Both the position numbers and the translations under genes were made by a program. A DNA stretch of 64,000 nt, taken from contig OZ017804.1 in NCBI GenBank assembly GCA_963969395.1, positions 20,026,001 through 20,090,000 on the forward strand, in the 5' to 3' direction. This DNA comes from Pseudoscleropodium purum (taxonomy: Eukaryota; Streptophyta; Bryopsida; Hypnales; Brachytheciaceae). The notes under the pieces were generated by a model. That model worked only from the letters and a program-made list of their open reading frames with translations. It ran no database searches and was not told where the DNA came from. This document shows, piece after piece, positions 36,870 to 49,125 of the stretch (within the stretch, counting starts at the first letter, position 1; each line of letters begins with the position of its first letter).

Positions 36870-37800
36870 AAAAACACAATGCACTTTCAGATGGACCTAA
36901 CATGGGTTCTTTTCACACAAATTTTGCTTCAACATCTACATGGGGCTACATGACCAAAGACTCTTTTCCGGTTGAGAAAATATGAGGAAGCGTATTTTGC
37001 AATTGGAACAATACAATGGACACCGCACTTCCTAACACGAATTCCTTTCATACTGATTTTGTTGGAGCGACATTCACATGGGGTTGCATGATCGAAGACT
37101 ACAATGTGATCTACAAAAAATACGAAGTGTACTTCGCGCTTACAACAATGCAAAATACACCACGCTTCCTCATGGACCCAACATAAAATCTGAACACTAA
37201 TTTCTTAAGAGGAATATCTACAGGGGGTTGCATGACCAAAAACTACAATATTCTCCGTACAATAATTGAAAAGGGAATTTTGCAATTGCAACAACGCAAA
37301 AGACACTACGTTCTTCATACACTAAAAATGAATTCTTCCTATATCAATTTCATAAGAGCGGCATCTACATGGAGTTGCATGACGAAGGACTAAAATTTCC
37401 TCCATAGAAAATATGAAGCGTACTCCAATTACAACAATGCAAAATACACTGCGCTCTCATGGACTCATCATAAATTCCGTTCATACCAATTTCTTAAGAG
37501 CAACATCTACATGGAGTTGCATGACCGAAGACTACAATTTTCTCCAAACAATAATTGGAAGCATACTTCGCGATTACAACAATACAAAGACACCACCTTT
37601 CCTCATACACCCAACATGAATGCAAGACATACCAACTTCAAAATAGCAACATGTATATAGGGTTGCATGACCGAAGATTGCATTTCTCTCGGCGGAAATG
37701 AGAAAAGCAGTTGTGACACTTGTGATTACAACATTGAAAACCTAAATGCGTCTTCTCACAGACCCAATATGAACTACTTCCACACCAATTTCTGAAGAGC
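36870..37800. repeat. degenerate ~143-bp tandem array (left arm)
   Basis: Six units are marked by a string like CATGGRGTTGCATGACCGAAGACTAC, with phase points near 36941, 37079, 37223, 37370, 37512 and 37658 (steps 138-147 bp). Other unit features are TTACAACAATGCAAAA and GCGCTYTCATGGACYCA. The mirror copy is at about 54800-55730. Short open frames in it are by-products of the repeat. Confidence 0.75.
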
Positions 37801-37872
37801 AATGGCTACATGTATGCAGATGCTTCTATGTTTCAAAACAAACAACAACGGCAACACATTGGTAATGCTACA

Positions 37873-40108
37873 TGTCGCAGCTTAAAATTTTGATTTTCTT
37901 AGTATACACCAAAATAGGAACGGAAACTAGTCATTAGGGAACCGGATCCGATAAGGTGGAGAAGGAAAACTCAAAATTAGCACGGAATGTGAAGTAGTGG
38001 GCCTCTTGGATCTAATCCGGTCGGGAGTAACTAACGACAGAAACGGAATGTAACACGGATTAGGTCTAGGACCGGATTATGATGATGAACCGGATTATGA
38101 TGGTAAAACGGATTCATGATGACAAACCGGAAAGGGTCCAGGGACTATAAAAGGAGGAGCTTTCACTGTTGCACCCCCTTTTAGAAACTCGACCTTGAGC
38201 GTGCGCGGTTGAGTTTTTGGCGTTTGTGCGTTTGTGTTCTGTTCGTTTTGATTCCGGTTGAGATCGGAGAGAGAACGTGAGCAACGGGACATGCGGCTAG
38301 TAGAGAGTGACATAGATTAGAGAGGGAATGCCGCCGCTACGTAGGTCTAGACCAGCGAGTCCCTCTGGAGGCGAGGTGAAGCTCCGGAAAGTCATTCCGG
38401 TTATTCCCTCCACAGAGCCGGAAAAGTCTCAACTCATGGAGGATCTCAAATCCATGGGTTGCCTCGGGTTTGCCGAGAAACCCTGGGGTTTTAGGGAGGA
38501 GAGAATGGTCAAGGACCTCCTCGGAAAGCTGTCCAACCAGTTTGACAACACCGTGAGAGGAACTCCCGTCAGCTGGAACGAGGCAATGGTGGAGGGGCGG
38601 AAGGCTGCGGACCGGATCGAGGAAAGCAGCCGGAAGTTGACTGGAGCAACGTGCAACAAAGGGATTCATCTTTCGGATATCTCGCTACCGGATATCTTTC
38701 CGGACGCGACTATTGCGAAGGATAGGAAGGATTGGACTCCTGAGTCCAAGAAGTCTACCCGGGCTGAGACTCCGGGCAGGAGACCGGATATCACAATCGA
38801 CCTGGAGTCTTCACCCGGATCTAACCCTGCGGAGGGGGAACGGGTCCGGAATTTGAGTGAAGTCTTCGAGGAGCTAGTCCAGGAGATCGGAAGCCCGACA
38901 ATAGGATCCAAAGTTGTAGGGTAGATAGGATTTTGGATTTCAGTTAGGAGTAGGAGCGGATCCGGATCCGGATCCGGCTCAACAGTATTAGGTTAGACCG
39001 AAAGTTAGATTAGGATGGCGGCGGACTCCCACGGGTTTTCCGCTCCTTTTTGTGCTTTTAGGGTTTTTACCCTTTGTATATAAATCGGTTCCTGAGATGG
39101 GAATTGGGAGTTTTTCATTTTGCAAACTTCTTGTACTTTTCTATTCTCTTCATTGTGTGTCTCTCTCCAGCGCGACAGGATTGTATGATGTGGAGTTAGG
39201 ATAGTACGAGCCGGTTTGTGAGTGATTTCTCCCCTTGGTGTTTCTTTTCCGATCCAAGGTGCATGTGAGTAGGTATCGAAGAGTTGGGAGTGAACTTAGT
39301 TCCTCAGCACGTCTAGAGTTTGAGATTCCGGGTGAGAAAGCCGTTGTTAGGCTAGGCGGGTAGGGAGGGATTCCTTAGCTGCGCTAGAACTCCCGGGTGG
39401 GAAATCCGGTCGAGTGTTCGATCTCCTGTGAGGTCTTACCGCCTTAGTTGGTAAACGGAAGAACTTTAGTTGATGTTGGAACGGACGGGTACACTTGTAA
39501 CCACCTGTCTTCGCACGAATCGGAAGTAGCATCAAGGTCGTTGTAGTATGAGAGGGTCGAGTGTAGGGTCTTTGAGTGACCTACAACCCGGATTGCTATC
39601 TGGGTTGTTGTGAAGGACCAAACCGGATCCGGATTAGCTTAGGAGTTTAGGAAGTAGGACAGTGGGTCTTCAGCCACTATAAGTCACGAAAGGAGTGGTG
39701 GGCCTACCACTCTCAAATGTAAGCGGCGACCCCTCTGATGGTGAAACAGAGGCAAAACTAAACCGGATAGGATTACGGATACAGGATGACCATCCCGACC
39801 GGATTGGTCAGGACGGATTTCCAGGATCGGAAGTTGTGAGATCTTGGGATTTGGGTATTTGCATGGATCGGATAGTTAGTAGGACCGGAAGAAGGGGAAA
39901 TCCGGTCTATAGTTATCCGGTGTGGTGGTATTTCTGGTTCTAGATCTAGGACCGGAAAGTAAGATTGGGATACTGACTTAGCTTAACTGCTTAATAGAGC
40001 TAGATACTTCACAGGATCTCGTGGGTTCGATCTTTAGAGTCACTTAGTTATACTCTAGAGCGATTTTTGTGAGTATAATGGGGAATTGACCTGCCCTGTG
40101 CTGCAACA
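37873..40108 (+). mobile_element. TG...CA element copy 2 (2236 bp, internally deleted)
   Basis: It starts TGTCGCAGC and ends GCTGCAACA (one change from the family end), flanked by CTACA (37868-37872 and 40109-40113). The right arm has the empty site with a single CTACA near 54721-54735. One internal deletion of 1062 bp removes residues about 86 to 440 of the protein but keeps the frame. The termini and the 3' region are complete. Confidence 0.95.
38328..38924 (+). CDS. 198-aa in-frame deletion form of the element protein
   Basis: The N-terminal 85 residues or so (MPPLRRSRPAS to TPVSWNEA) are joined directly to the C-terminal part from MVEGRKAADRIEES onward. The deletion is a multiple of three, so the product stays open to the usual stop. 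It lacks the middle of the N-terminal domain, the acidic region and most of the coiled coil. The promoter and leader (TATAAAAGG near 38147) are intact, so unlike copy 1 it could still be expressed. Confidence 0.7.
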   Translation: MPPLRRSRPASPSGGEVKLRKVIPVIPSTEPEKSQLMEDLKSMGCLGFAEKPWGFREERMVKDLLGKLSNQFDNTVRGTPVSWNEAMVEGRKAADRIEESSRKLTGATCNKGIHLSDISLPDIFPDATIAKDRKDWTPESKKSTRAETPGRRPDITIDLESSPGSNPAEGERVRNLSEVFEELVQEIGSPTIGSKVVG

Positions 40109-42045
40109 CTACAACCTATTTGAGGATAATGGCACTTACTCGAAACTCATAGCAACGTCCATGCTCGCCACTGAAACTATCAAACTTGGGCCAGAAGATG
40201 TTGGAATACAATACGCTGCAGTCCGCAAGAGTACAAGAAAGCTCAATAAAGGAAAATGAACAAGTCAGCTACAGAAAGACTGATTAATTTTGATGTGAAA
40301 TTGGCACAGAAGATGGAGGTTCCGGAGAAGGTAGACAGAGCTTCTAGAGAGTAGGCACGGAAATACTTGAGCAAAATGTTCTGGATTTTTGTATTTCCCT
40401 CAAATTCCTCAACATCATTCCACATCGGCGTACAACTTCTCTGACATCACTTAACGCTCTGAGCAATGTCAGCACATTCCTTGTCAGGTTTACACCATTG
40501 GAGTGCGGCGCCTTTAGTATGGAATCAACAACAGATTTGCCAACATTATAATGTTTATTAATAGTGCATATATTTATTCACATTCTTTGGATGATATTTG
40601 ATGAATTTATGAAGGGCTGACATACCTTGAAACAATACTTCCCAACAACTACACACTTAAAGTAGGGGGCTCAAAAATCATTCATCTAAAGAAAAAGATG
40701 CATTTTTATTATTTTCTTTATTTTTGATATTTCGTTACAATATAACAAAATAACAAAATAACATAAATAACAAAATAACAATATGAAAAAATTAAAAATT
40801 AAAAAAACAAGTATTATTCAAATAAATACTAAAAATAAAAAAATTTTAAATTTTAAATTTTAAAATTTAAATTTAAATTCAAAATTTTAAAATTTATAAT
40901 TAACAATATAATAAAATAACAATGTAAAAAAATAACAATATAACAATATAACAATCATACTACTAAAATCATAACTCCCATTGTAATATTGCAAATGCTA
41001 CCATTAATACTAAGGACTACTACTTGTTATGCTACGCATTCATTGTATCACATTGGTAAAATTATAATACATTTCAATAGAATGCATGATAATGATTTCA
41101 ATAAGTCTTTAAAATAATTATTTTAAAGTTTTGGTAAAAGTACTTTCAATTATGCATACGTAGATATCATATTTTTTCACAATGTGATATTTCAGAAATA
41201 CAATAGCAATTTGCATCACCTTTGTAATATCACTTATTACAAAGAGTGATATTATAGAAATAATATAGTTGTTGCAATTAAGGTGATATTAAAGAAGATT
41301 TGTAGGGTGATATTATAGAGGTAGCAATTCCATTGCTTCTCTTGGCTTACATTTCTATGATTTTGTGCTTTTGTGAGTTTTGAGCTTTCATGATTTCCAT
41401 TTTCAATTGCTATTATCAAATGATTTTGAGAAATTTATTCAATTCAAGCAATTTTGAATTTCACAACAAGTAAGCTATTTACAAAGTTTTTGATATTTAT
41501 AAGTTTTTCTTTTCAATTCTTCAATTTGAGGTGCCATTCTTTGTAAAAAATTGAGTCAAATTTCTAATGCATTCTAATATACGTGTATCCCTCATAGTAT
41601 TCACTATTGCATATATTTCATTCATCATTCCATAAATTCCTATTGTACATTTCAATATATGCTTACTTGTACAGGAAATTATACAAAGATTTTTGTAAAT
41701 TTTAATTAAAGATTTATTGAATTTTTTTCGCATTTCAGGTGGAAGGTGAATACGCTCAGCGAGACGTAGTCGGAATTGAAACGGAGTGTTTTTTTCTTTG
41801 GAAAATGATGGTGCTTTCATGAAAACAAAGAAGAAACAAACAATTAGGTTGGCTCACTCAGCAAACTAATTAAATGAACCGGTAACTAAATTAATAAAAT
41901 GAAATATGGTATTAAGGCAGGTACCCCAAAAATCGCCTCTTTTATGAATTGTGTCTAGTTATTATTGTTAGACTAGTCAAATTTTCATATTTTCCTATTG
42001 GCAAGTGAAACGAAGTTCTAGTGTACTAAAAAACATGACACTTGG
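40109..42045. other. inner AT-rich part of the left arm
   Basis: It contains a long A/T microsatellite-like stretch at about 40725-40970 (units like ATAACAAA and AAATTTAAATTT) and the 99-codon frame described separately. The same DNA, reversed, is at 52868-54735. Confidence 0.7.
41521..41820 (-). CDS. 99-codon open frame conserved in both arms (left copy)
   Basis: An ATG frame with a basic N-terminus (MKAPSFSKEK), a Lys-rich middle (RKKFNKSLIKIYK) and several Cys. The right-arm copy at 53019-53318 differs by a single visible residue (HLPPEM against HFPPEM). I recognise no family. The arms are nearly identical overall, so conservation alone does not prove coding function. Confidence 0.3.
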   Translation of the reverse strand: MKAPSFSKEKNTPFQFRLRLAERIHLPPEMRKKFNKSLIKIYKNLCIISCTSKHILKCTIGIYGMMNEIYAIVNTMRDTRILECIRNLTQFFTKNGTSN

Positions 42046-45000
42046 TGTCGCAGCACAGGATAGGTCAATTCCCCATTATACTCACAAAAATCGCTCTAGA
42101 GTATAACTAAGTGACTCTAAAGATCGAACCCACGAGATCCTGTGAAGTATCTAGCTCTATTAAGCAGTTAAGCTAAATCAGTATCCCAATCTTACTTTCC
42201 GGTCCTAGATCTAGAACCAGAAATACCACCACACCGGATAACTACAGACCGGATTACTCCTTCTTCCGGTCCTACTTACTATCCGGTCCATACAATTACC
42301 CAAATCCCAAGATCTCACAACTTCCGATCCTGGAAATCCGTCCTGACCAATCCGGTCGGGATGGTCATCCTGTATCCGTAATCCTATCCGGTTTAGTTTT
42401 GCCTCTGTTTCACCATCAGAGGGGTCGCCGCTTACATTTGAGAGTGGTAGGCCCACCACTCCTTCCGTGACTTATAGTGGCTGAAGACCCACTGTCCTAC
42501 TTCCTAAACTCCTAAGCTAATCCGGATCCGGTTTGGTCCTTCACAACAACCCAGATAGCAATCCGGGTTGTAGGTCACTCAAAGACCCCACACTCGACCC
42601 TCTCATACTACAACGACCTTGATGCTACTTCCGATTCGTGCGAAGACAGGTGGTTACAAGTGTACCCGTCCGTTCCAACATCAACTAAAGTTCTTCCGTT
42701 TACCAACTAAGGCGGTAAGACCTCACAGGAGATCGGACACTCGACCGGATTTCCCACCCGGGAGTTCTAGCGCAGCTAAGGAATCCCTCCCTACCCGCCT
42801 AGCCTAACAACGGCTTTCTCACCCGGAATCTCAAACTCTAGACGTGCTGAGGAACTAAGTTCACTCCCAACTCTTCGATACCTACTCACATGCACCTTGG
42901 ATCGAAAAAGAAACACCAAGGGGAGAAATCACTCACAAACCGGCTCGTACTATCCTAACTCCACATCATACAATCATGTCGCGCTAGAGAGAGACACACA
43001 ATGAGGAGAAGAGAAAGGTACAAGAGGTTTGCAAAATGAAAAACTCCCAATTCCCATCGCGGGAACCGATTTATATACAAAGGGTAAAAACCCTAAAAGC
43101 ACAAAAAGGAGCGGAAAACCCGTGGGGGTCCGCCGCCATCCTAATCTAACTTCCGGCTAACCTAATACTGTTGAGCCGGATCCGGATCCGGATCCGCTCC
43201 TACTCCTAACTGAAATCCAAAATCCTATCTACTCTACAACCCTAGATCCTATTGTCGGGCTTCCGATCTCCGGGACTAGCTCCTCGAAGACTTCACTCAA
43301 ATTCCGGACCCGTTCCCCCTCCGCAGGATTAGATCCGGGTGAAGACTCCAAGTCGATTGTGATATCCGGTCTCCTGCCCGGAGTCTCAGCCCGGGTAGAC
43401 TTCTTGGACTCAAGAGTCCAATCCTTCCTATCCTTCGCAATAGTCGCGTCCGGAAAGAGATCCGGTAGCGAGATATCCGAAAGATGAATCCCTTTGTCGC
43501 ACGTCGCTCCAGTCAGCTTCCGGCTGCTTTCCTCGATCCGGTCTGCAGCCTTCTGCCCTTCCACCATTGCCGTCTCCACCTGCTCAGCGAAGTCCGCGAG
43601 AATCCGGACCATCCGGGAACCGGATAGTTTCTTCTCTTCGTGGATCTTCTTGTCGAAGAGCTTCGCTTTGGCGGCGGCCGTTCCGGTCTCTCCCAGGACC
43701 GCCTTGATCTGCTCGGCTATCTTCCGAGTCTCCTCCGCCATCTCCCGGGCGGCCGTCACGTCTTCCCGATAGGCAAAAAGAGTTGCCTTCAGGTTATCCA
43801 CCTCCTCCTGCAACTGGCGGATCTTTGCTTCCTGCTTCCGGCTCTCTTCCGGATTGGTGATGCACTCCGCCACCTGTTCTGCCAACTTGCTGTCCGGTGG
43901 CGCACCTACCAACTTTCCGATCGCCGCAAGCGTCCTGTGCTTGACCTCCCAATCCTCCCTGATGTTGCAGAGGACGTTGATAAGACCGTTGAACGGATCT
44001 TGCATTTCCGGGTCTCCCCCGGAAACGGTCTTCTCGGCTTCCGGTTTCTCTTCCGGGGCCGGTCTGTCTTGACCGGGAGGCGTCCCGCGCTTGTGTGGAG
44101 GCGTCAACTTCTGTCGCTTGATGGGCGGCATCGGCTCCTCCTCTTCCTCGCTCGACTCCCGTTCTGACCCGGAATCGGATTCGGCCTCGTCATCCGTTTC
44201 CGACTCCCCATACTTCAGGAGGACTTCCTGAGTCTTCCACACCTTCTCCTCCGTGTTGGTGAGGACTTGGTGTTCTCGATAGAGGTGGAAGAGGTAAGGG
44301 CACACTAGAGTGGCCCTTTTCTTCCCAACCCTACTAACGAGCTGGGCCACGAGATCGGAAATAATCCGTGCCCAATCCACTTTCCGGATACCACTGAGGG
44401 CACCGAAAATGGTGTTGCCGAGGGTGATCGTCACCCTGGTCGGCTTTTCCGGGTGAAGAACCAGAACCAGGAATTGCAGGAGCCGACGGTGTCGGTCATC
44501 CACGCAATCCTCGACCGCGTATCTGTCCTTTAGGTTGACGGCTCCCTGGAACTTCTCTCGGACAAACTCATCCTTCCGGTTCGCCATCCCTAAACCTCCT
44601 GCCCGGAAACCGTAAACCCCTCTCCACATTCCCTCGTTCCAGCTGACGGGAGTTCCTCTCACGGTGTTGTCAAACTGATTGGACAGCTTTCCGAGGAGGT
44701 CCTTGACCATTCTCTCCTCCCTAAAACCCCAGGGTTTCTCGGCAAACCCGAGGCAACCCATGGATTTGAGATCCTCCATGAGTTGAGACTTTTCCGGCTC
44801 TGTGGAGGGAATAACCGGAATGACTTTCCGGAGCTTCACCTCGCCTCCAGAGGGACTCGCTGGTCTAGACCTACGTAGCGGCGGCATTCCCACTCCAATC
44901 TATCTCACTCTCTTCTAGCCGCATGTCCCGTTGCTCACGTTCTCTCTCCGATCTCAACCGGAATCAAAACGAACAGAACACAAACGCACAAACGCCAAAA

Positions 45001-45342
45001 ACTCAACCGCGCACGCTCAAGGTCGAGTTTCTAAAAGGGGGTGCAACAGTGAAAGCTCCTCCTTTTATAGTCCCTGGACCCTTTCCGGTTTGTCATCATA
45101 AATCCTGTTTACCATCATAATCCGGTTCATCATCATAATCCGGTCCTAGACCTAATCCGTGTTACATTCCGTTTCCGTCGTTAGTTACTCCTGACCGGAT
45201 TAGATCCAAGAGGCCCACTACTTCACATTCCGTGCTAATTCTGAGTTTTCCTTTCCCACCTAATCGGATCCGGTTAGCTAATGACTAGTTTCCGTTCCTA
45301 TTTTGGTGTATACTAAGAAAATCAAAATTTTAAGCTGCGACA
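42046..45342 (-). mobile_element. TG...CA element copy 3 (3297 bp, full length)
   Basis: Ends TGTCGCAGC and GCTGCGACA, flanked by CTTGG (42041-42045 and 45343-45347). The right arm keeps the empty site near 49485-49500 with a single copy of the target (CCAAG on this strand). It carries a complete 552-aa frame, the leader TATA box, the downstream TATATAAAT box and the tRNA-like segment. Codon 1 of the frame is at 44887. Details such as VSGGDPEMQDP place it with copies 1 and 2. Confidence 0.97.
43229..44887 (-). CDS. 552-aa element protein (copy 3)
   Basis: An intact frame from ATG at 44887. The N-terminus is basic (MPPLRRSRPAS). Residues about 35-200 form a globular region (SMGCLGFAEKPWGF, LHPEKPTRVTITLGNTIFGAL, DWARIISDLVAQLVSRVGKK, CPYLFHLYRE) resembling the domain annotated as putative plant transposon protein that accompanies plant retrotransposons. 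An acidic stretch (ETDDEAESDSGSERESSEEEE), a basic RQKLTPPHKR segment and a long helical/coiled-coil part (about 330-470) follow. There is no reverse transcriptase, integrase or CCHC zinc knuckle, so it cannot move the element by itself. A gag-like or structural role is an inference. Confidence 0.8.
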   Translation of the reverse strand: MPPLRRSRPASPSGGEVKLRKVIPVIPSTEPEKSQLMEDLKSMGCLGFAEKPWGFREERMVKDLLGKLSNQFDNTVRGTPVSWNEGMWRGVYGFRAGGLGMANRKDEFVREKFQGAVNLKDRYAVEDCVDDRHRRLLQFLVLVLHPEKPTRVTITLGNTIFGALSGIRKVDWARIISDLVAQLVSRVGKKRATLVCPYLFHLYREHQVLTNTEEKVWKTQEVLLKYGESETDDEAESDSGSERESSEEEEEPMPPIKRQKLTPPHKRGTPPGQDRPAPEEKPEAEKTVSGGDPEMQDPFNGLINVLCNIREDWEVKHRTLAAIGKLVGAPPDSKLAEQVAECITNPEESRKQEAKIRQLQEEVDNLKATLFAYREDVTAAREMAEETRKIAEQIKAVLGETGTAAAKAKLFDKKIHEEKKLSGSRMVRILADFAEQVETAMVEGQKAADRIEESSRKLTGATCDKGIHLSDISLPDLFPDATIAKDRKDWTLESKKSTRAETPGRRPDITIDLESSPGSNPAEGERVRNLSEVFEELVPEIGSPTIGSRVVE

Positions 45343-46539
45343 CTTGGATACCATATGCATAAGTTATGGAGGGTCAAAGTTCTTTTTGGTAGATGTTCTC
45401 AAATCATTTATTCAACATATGTACATATTGATTTGGGATATGTACACAAAGAGATGGTGATGGTTTTAAGTAGGGTGCAATTTTGGGTGTACTCACCTTA
45501 GTTCTTTATATTGATGAAGTGTCCGAAATTTCCCAATCCTTAGAAGAAATCCTCTCTACAACCCACAATCACCAACATGGATAAGTAACTCCACAATAGT
45601 TTGTCAAGGACTTGGGATTATAAATTCATTTTCAAGCTAATTATGTAATTATAAAGAGTGAATTATTATTGTTAGTAATTTTTTGAAAAGAAATAGGTTG
45701 ATATAATATAAAAATAATATATAAGAGTGATTCCTTTGATACAAAAATTAGAGGTTGAATTTTTCAAGGATACACACACACAAGCTCACTTTTCCATTGT
45801 ACAATTTGATGCAAGGTAAATGAAACTGTGACAAGCAAAACGTCCAATGTAGAAACCCAAAAAATGACACAACATACTTAGTGGCCTATATCAACTCTTG
45901 ACAAAAAATGTACAATAATAGAAATTTGAGCTAATTAGTTAGGATTAGTGGCCACAATCAATGTCTTGATTGATGGTGAAGGAATTATTAGTAACTATAG
46001 AAGGAACTTCCATTTTTTTAGTATAAATTTGTGACAAGAAAGGAACTTTTTTATTCCTTCATATCATGGTCATGTTAGAAAATATTGTGACTATTGTAGG
46101 TGGTGAGATGACCATTATACATACACTTTGGGAGGGGGGGGGGGGGTTTGGGGATCGTCTAAGGATTGTTTTGGCCTAATTGGGCAACAAACTTCAAAAA
46201 AATTATAACAAATTCATACTTTGTAAAAGAAAAATATTTTTTTTTCTCCATTTTCCACATATGTCTTTATATAGAATTTTTTTTTTTAAATTCAATAATG
46301 TCAACAAAGGAAACCAATCATTCTGCATGTTATAGGTTGATGTATCTATTCATGAACCCTTAGATGTTGAGGGAATAATTAACGTATTTGCATTGCTTCT
46401 AAGAGTCATTTGACAATAAGAAAATCTCATGTTAAGCTTACTTTAGGGTTAAGTTGTAGGAGGCAACCCATCCCTAACTAACACCTCATTCTAGCAATGT
46501 AAGCTATTTTCTTTTTGTGTAGAACACAAAAGTGATGAC

Positions 46540-46790
46540 TAATTATGGCACATTTCCCAATGCAATTGTGGCTCATTATAATTGGCTAACAAGACTATCA
46601 ATATTGCAAACACCCTTGGTGAATTTTGCAACCAGCCCTTAGTTGGAAAGAGGAAGGTCTATATCACCGGCATGCAAGAAAGCCTATCTTCCACTAAAAA
46701 ATTCTTAGTGATTTTGTGTTGTGGAAAAAAAATACAAAAAATTATGCATACCTTCTGTTGCCTATTTTTACACATGTGAAAATTTAGCCT
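46540..46790. repeat. dispersed repeat, second copy of 10750-10990
   Basis: TAATTATGGCACATTTCCC, TGCAATTGTGGCTCATTATAA and GTTGGAAAGAGGAAGGTCTA follow each other as in the copy at 10.8 kb. The copies are clearly diverged. Its presence in the spacer gives an independent link between the spacer and ordinary genomic DNA. Confidence 0.5.
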
Positions 46791-47184
46791 ATGAAGAAAC
46801 CCGCCCTACAAGTAGCCTTTCGAGGTTGACAACAAAGTAGGTCCTAGCGATGAAGCGATCCGTATCATCCAGTGAGGAACTCACGACGCAGATTAACCCT
46901 CCTCAATAAATTCCAGGGATGGAAAGTTATAACTTAATCTATAACTTAGAAGCACTTGCAAGTACACTCATTCAACTGACAACGCAACAAGGTATCGACA
47001 ACAACAGATGCTACAATCAGAATGCGGAAAGCACAAACTCAGAAACAGGGACAAATTTCTTAAGTTATAACAAGGAATGGTGAACTTCATTAATTAAATT
47101 GGCACGATTCCAGCTCCAAAAATTGTGACAAATATGCACATAACGGTCAAAAATCTAGGACTGGTAGGCATTAACGATTCAGAA

Positions 47185-47535
47185 CTAAAGTGTTGGAATA
47201 TCAAAATTGACGTTCAGGATCTCCCATTGTGCCCAAATTTTTTTCTCTCTTAAAATTCGCAATTGTAATCCCCCAATGAGACTCCAGATCGAACCCTCCC
47301 GTCCTTCGCAAACAACTTGAAGAAGATTGCCATTGGGCTCAACATTATAGATCAAACATGGAGGAGCTAGAAATTCACTGCCGCAATTAAACATGTGTGT
47401 TATTGTCCTCAAAATATGGTTGAAATCGGCCGGTTTGAACACCTGAATCGATCTTTGAGGGTACAAAATAGTTGCCTTTGAAGCTGGGTACAGCTGCCTT
47501 GGAAAATAATAAGCTCGACGTAACTGCATTGTCAT
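47185..47535 (-). other. possible exon in the spacer, unknown product
   Basis: A 116-codon frame with no recognised motif. The C-terminal half (PNGNLLQVVCEG...IWSLIGGLQLRIL...WAQW) loosely recalls the C-terminal repeat regions of plant F-box proteins, but this is weak. It is on the same strand as the frame at 48452-49125 and could be a later exon of the same gene. Confidence 0.25.
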
Positions 47536-48451
47536 TCGCTTTTTACATTGACTAAATGTCTGGAACTCCGCAATCCTTGGTGGAAAACTTTATCTCCACT
47601 CCCACTGGAAACAAAGTTTAGAGACCGTTGCAAGTGAATTCAAAGGCTTCCTTCACAATCTTGATGACTTAAAGCATCTACAAATTGCATAATGAGTGCA
47701 CTGTCATCACATCAGAACCCACCCCCAACCGTAACGATAGGATACGAGTGTAGCAAGGGAACCGCAGGCAACCAAGTGTTCGAATCTCCCTCAAACATCA
47801 ACACCTTTTTGTTACTCATTGAATTTAGGGTTGGAGAAAATCAACATTCCAGCACATTACATTACAAGTAAGGGGAACTACATCGCTCGAAGGACAGGAC
47901 ATTAGTTCCAATCAATCGAACTGCTTGAGAAGTAATCTAACCTAAGCATGTTCTATATGGAACACGAAACTTGTATTTAATAATAAACACACACCAACAA
48001 TAATTACACACCAAAGAAAGTTGAATCTACAGATTTGAATATACATAGATTCAATTAAGAACACAAAGTCTGCACATACTCCGCAAAGCCTGCATTTAAT
48101 CCTAAAAAAGTTTACATCTCCCATAATAGCCATCCAAATGGATTCTTCATAAAACTAATCTTCTAGTTGACCTTGTGTTGACTACCTAGCCTCAACAACA
48201 AGTTTAATGTCGCCTAATCAATACTAAACGAGAATGTGCATCTTGTTCCCTTCCATGAATCTGATTCGATGATGAAGGAATTGAAATAAAAGCAGAGATA
48301 TATAAGGAAATACTAATAAGCATTGGTCCAAAGAGCAACATCCATCAGCTTTTTCAACTACTTTCAATTCCATCAATATGAAGCATTACATCTTCTGTTC
48401 AACATGGCCTTCTGCTAAGCCCAATGACAATGAGGATGGAATAAGAACATA

Positions 48452-49125
48452 CTATCGCACTGCAATGTTTTCTCCATCACCTTGGAGGAGCACAAGGTCT
48501 TCGTTGAGGTAGTCAAGAGTAGAAGCTGCATGAAAATACAACCATTCCCGTCTCCAATCGAAATTTTCAAGGATAGGCATTTCAGAGCCAATTATTTTCT
48601 TCAATCGCATTGTTAAGTGCTTTGCCGTTGATATATCCAAATTCTTGAAAGTTTCACTTCTTATTAAACTCGACTTAAATAAATGATGACTTACGAAATC
48701 TTCATATGTCAGTGTACAGTTGCCCCAAAGATCCTGTAATTTCCTACTAAACTTCACCTGATGAACAAAGATAGTCTCATTTTCATATTGTGTAACAAAG
48801 ACAATACACCTAGTGTGAAACATGTAAGGGAATGTACCTTGAAGCTCTTCATCTTCTAGTGTGACCCTATTATTAAACCCTACTCTTCTAAAAGCTAGGA
48901 AGCATTCTCTAGTGATGAAGAAATTGGTACTATTAATAGGAATTGATTTGGGCAGGAAATTGAGTTCATTAGAAGTTAAACCCACTCCAACACTTTTCAA
49001 CCATCCAAACAATCGATACGTTTCTCCTCGAATCGGCTTGAACGTATTCAAAACCAACAAGGCCATCTTGGAGTGCAAAGATTGCCACCAATCCATGACC
49101 ATGAATATGATATTTGGCAAGGTGA
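48452..49125 (-). other. 222-codon exon-like frame in the spacer, unknown product
   Basis: This is the longest frame in the spacer. It begins next to an acceptor-like GGCTTTAG, ten bases inside the inner end of the right arm, and encodes a mixed globular sequence (YRLFGWLKSVGVGL, FFITRECFLAFRRVGF, FDWRREWLYFHAASTLDYL). I do not recognise the family. If real, the upstream exon would have to lie in or beyond the right arm, so the inverted duplication may have cut the gene. Confidence 0.35.

Larger units (their letters stand above)
35961..45697 (+). repeat. left arm of a 4.2-kb inverted duplication
   Basis: The arm begins CTAAATGCTTCATAAACAG and ends GAAAAGAAATAGG; the reverse complement of 49135-56637 has the same ends. 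After removing element copies 2 and 3 with one 5-bp duplication each, its length is 4194 bp, the same as the right arm. The arms differ by scattered base changes and by one array unit. Outward to inward it holds the 86-bp palindrome array, the ~143-bp array, a G+C-poor stretch and a 99-codon frame. No target duplication was found at its outer ends. Confidence 0.95.
45698..48451. other. spacer of the inverted duplication, mostly unassigned
   Basis: It holds a run of 13 G at 46134-46146, the dispersed repeat near 46540-46790 and an open frame at 47185-47535. The remaining short frames have no support. The spacer is single-copy relative to the arms. Confidence 0.5.
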
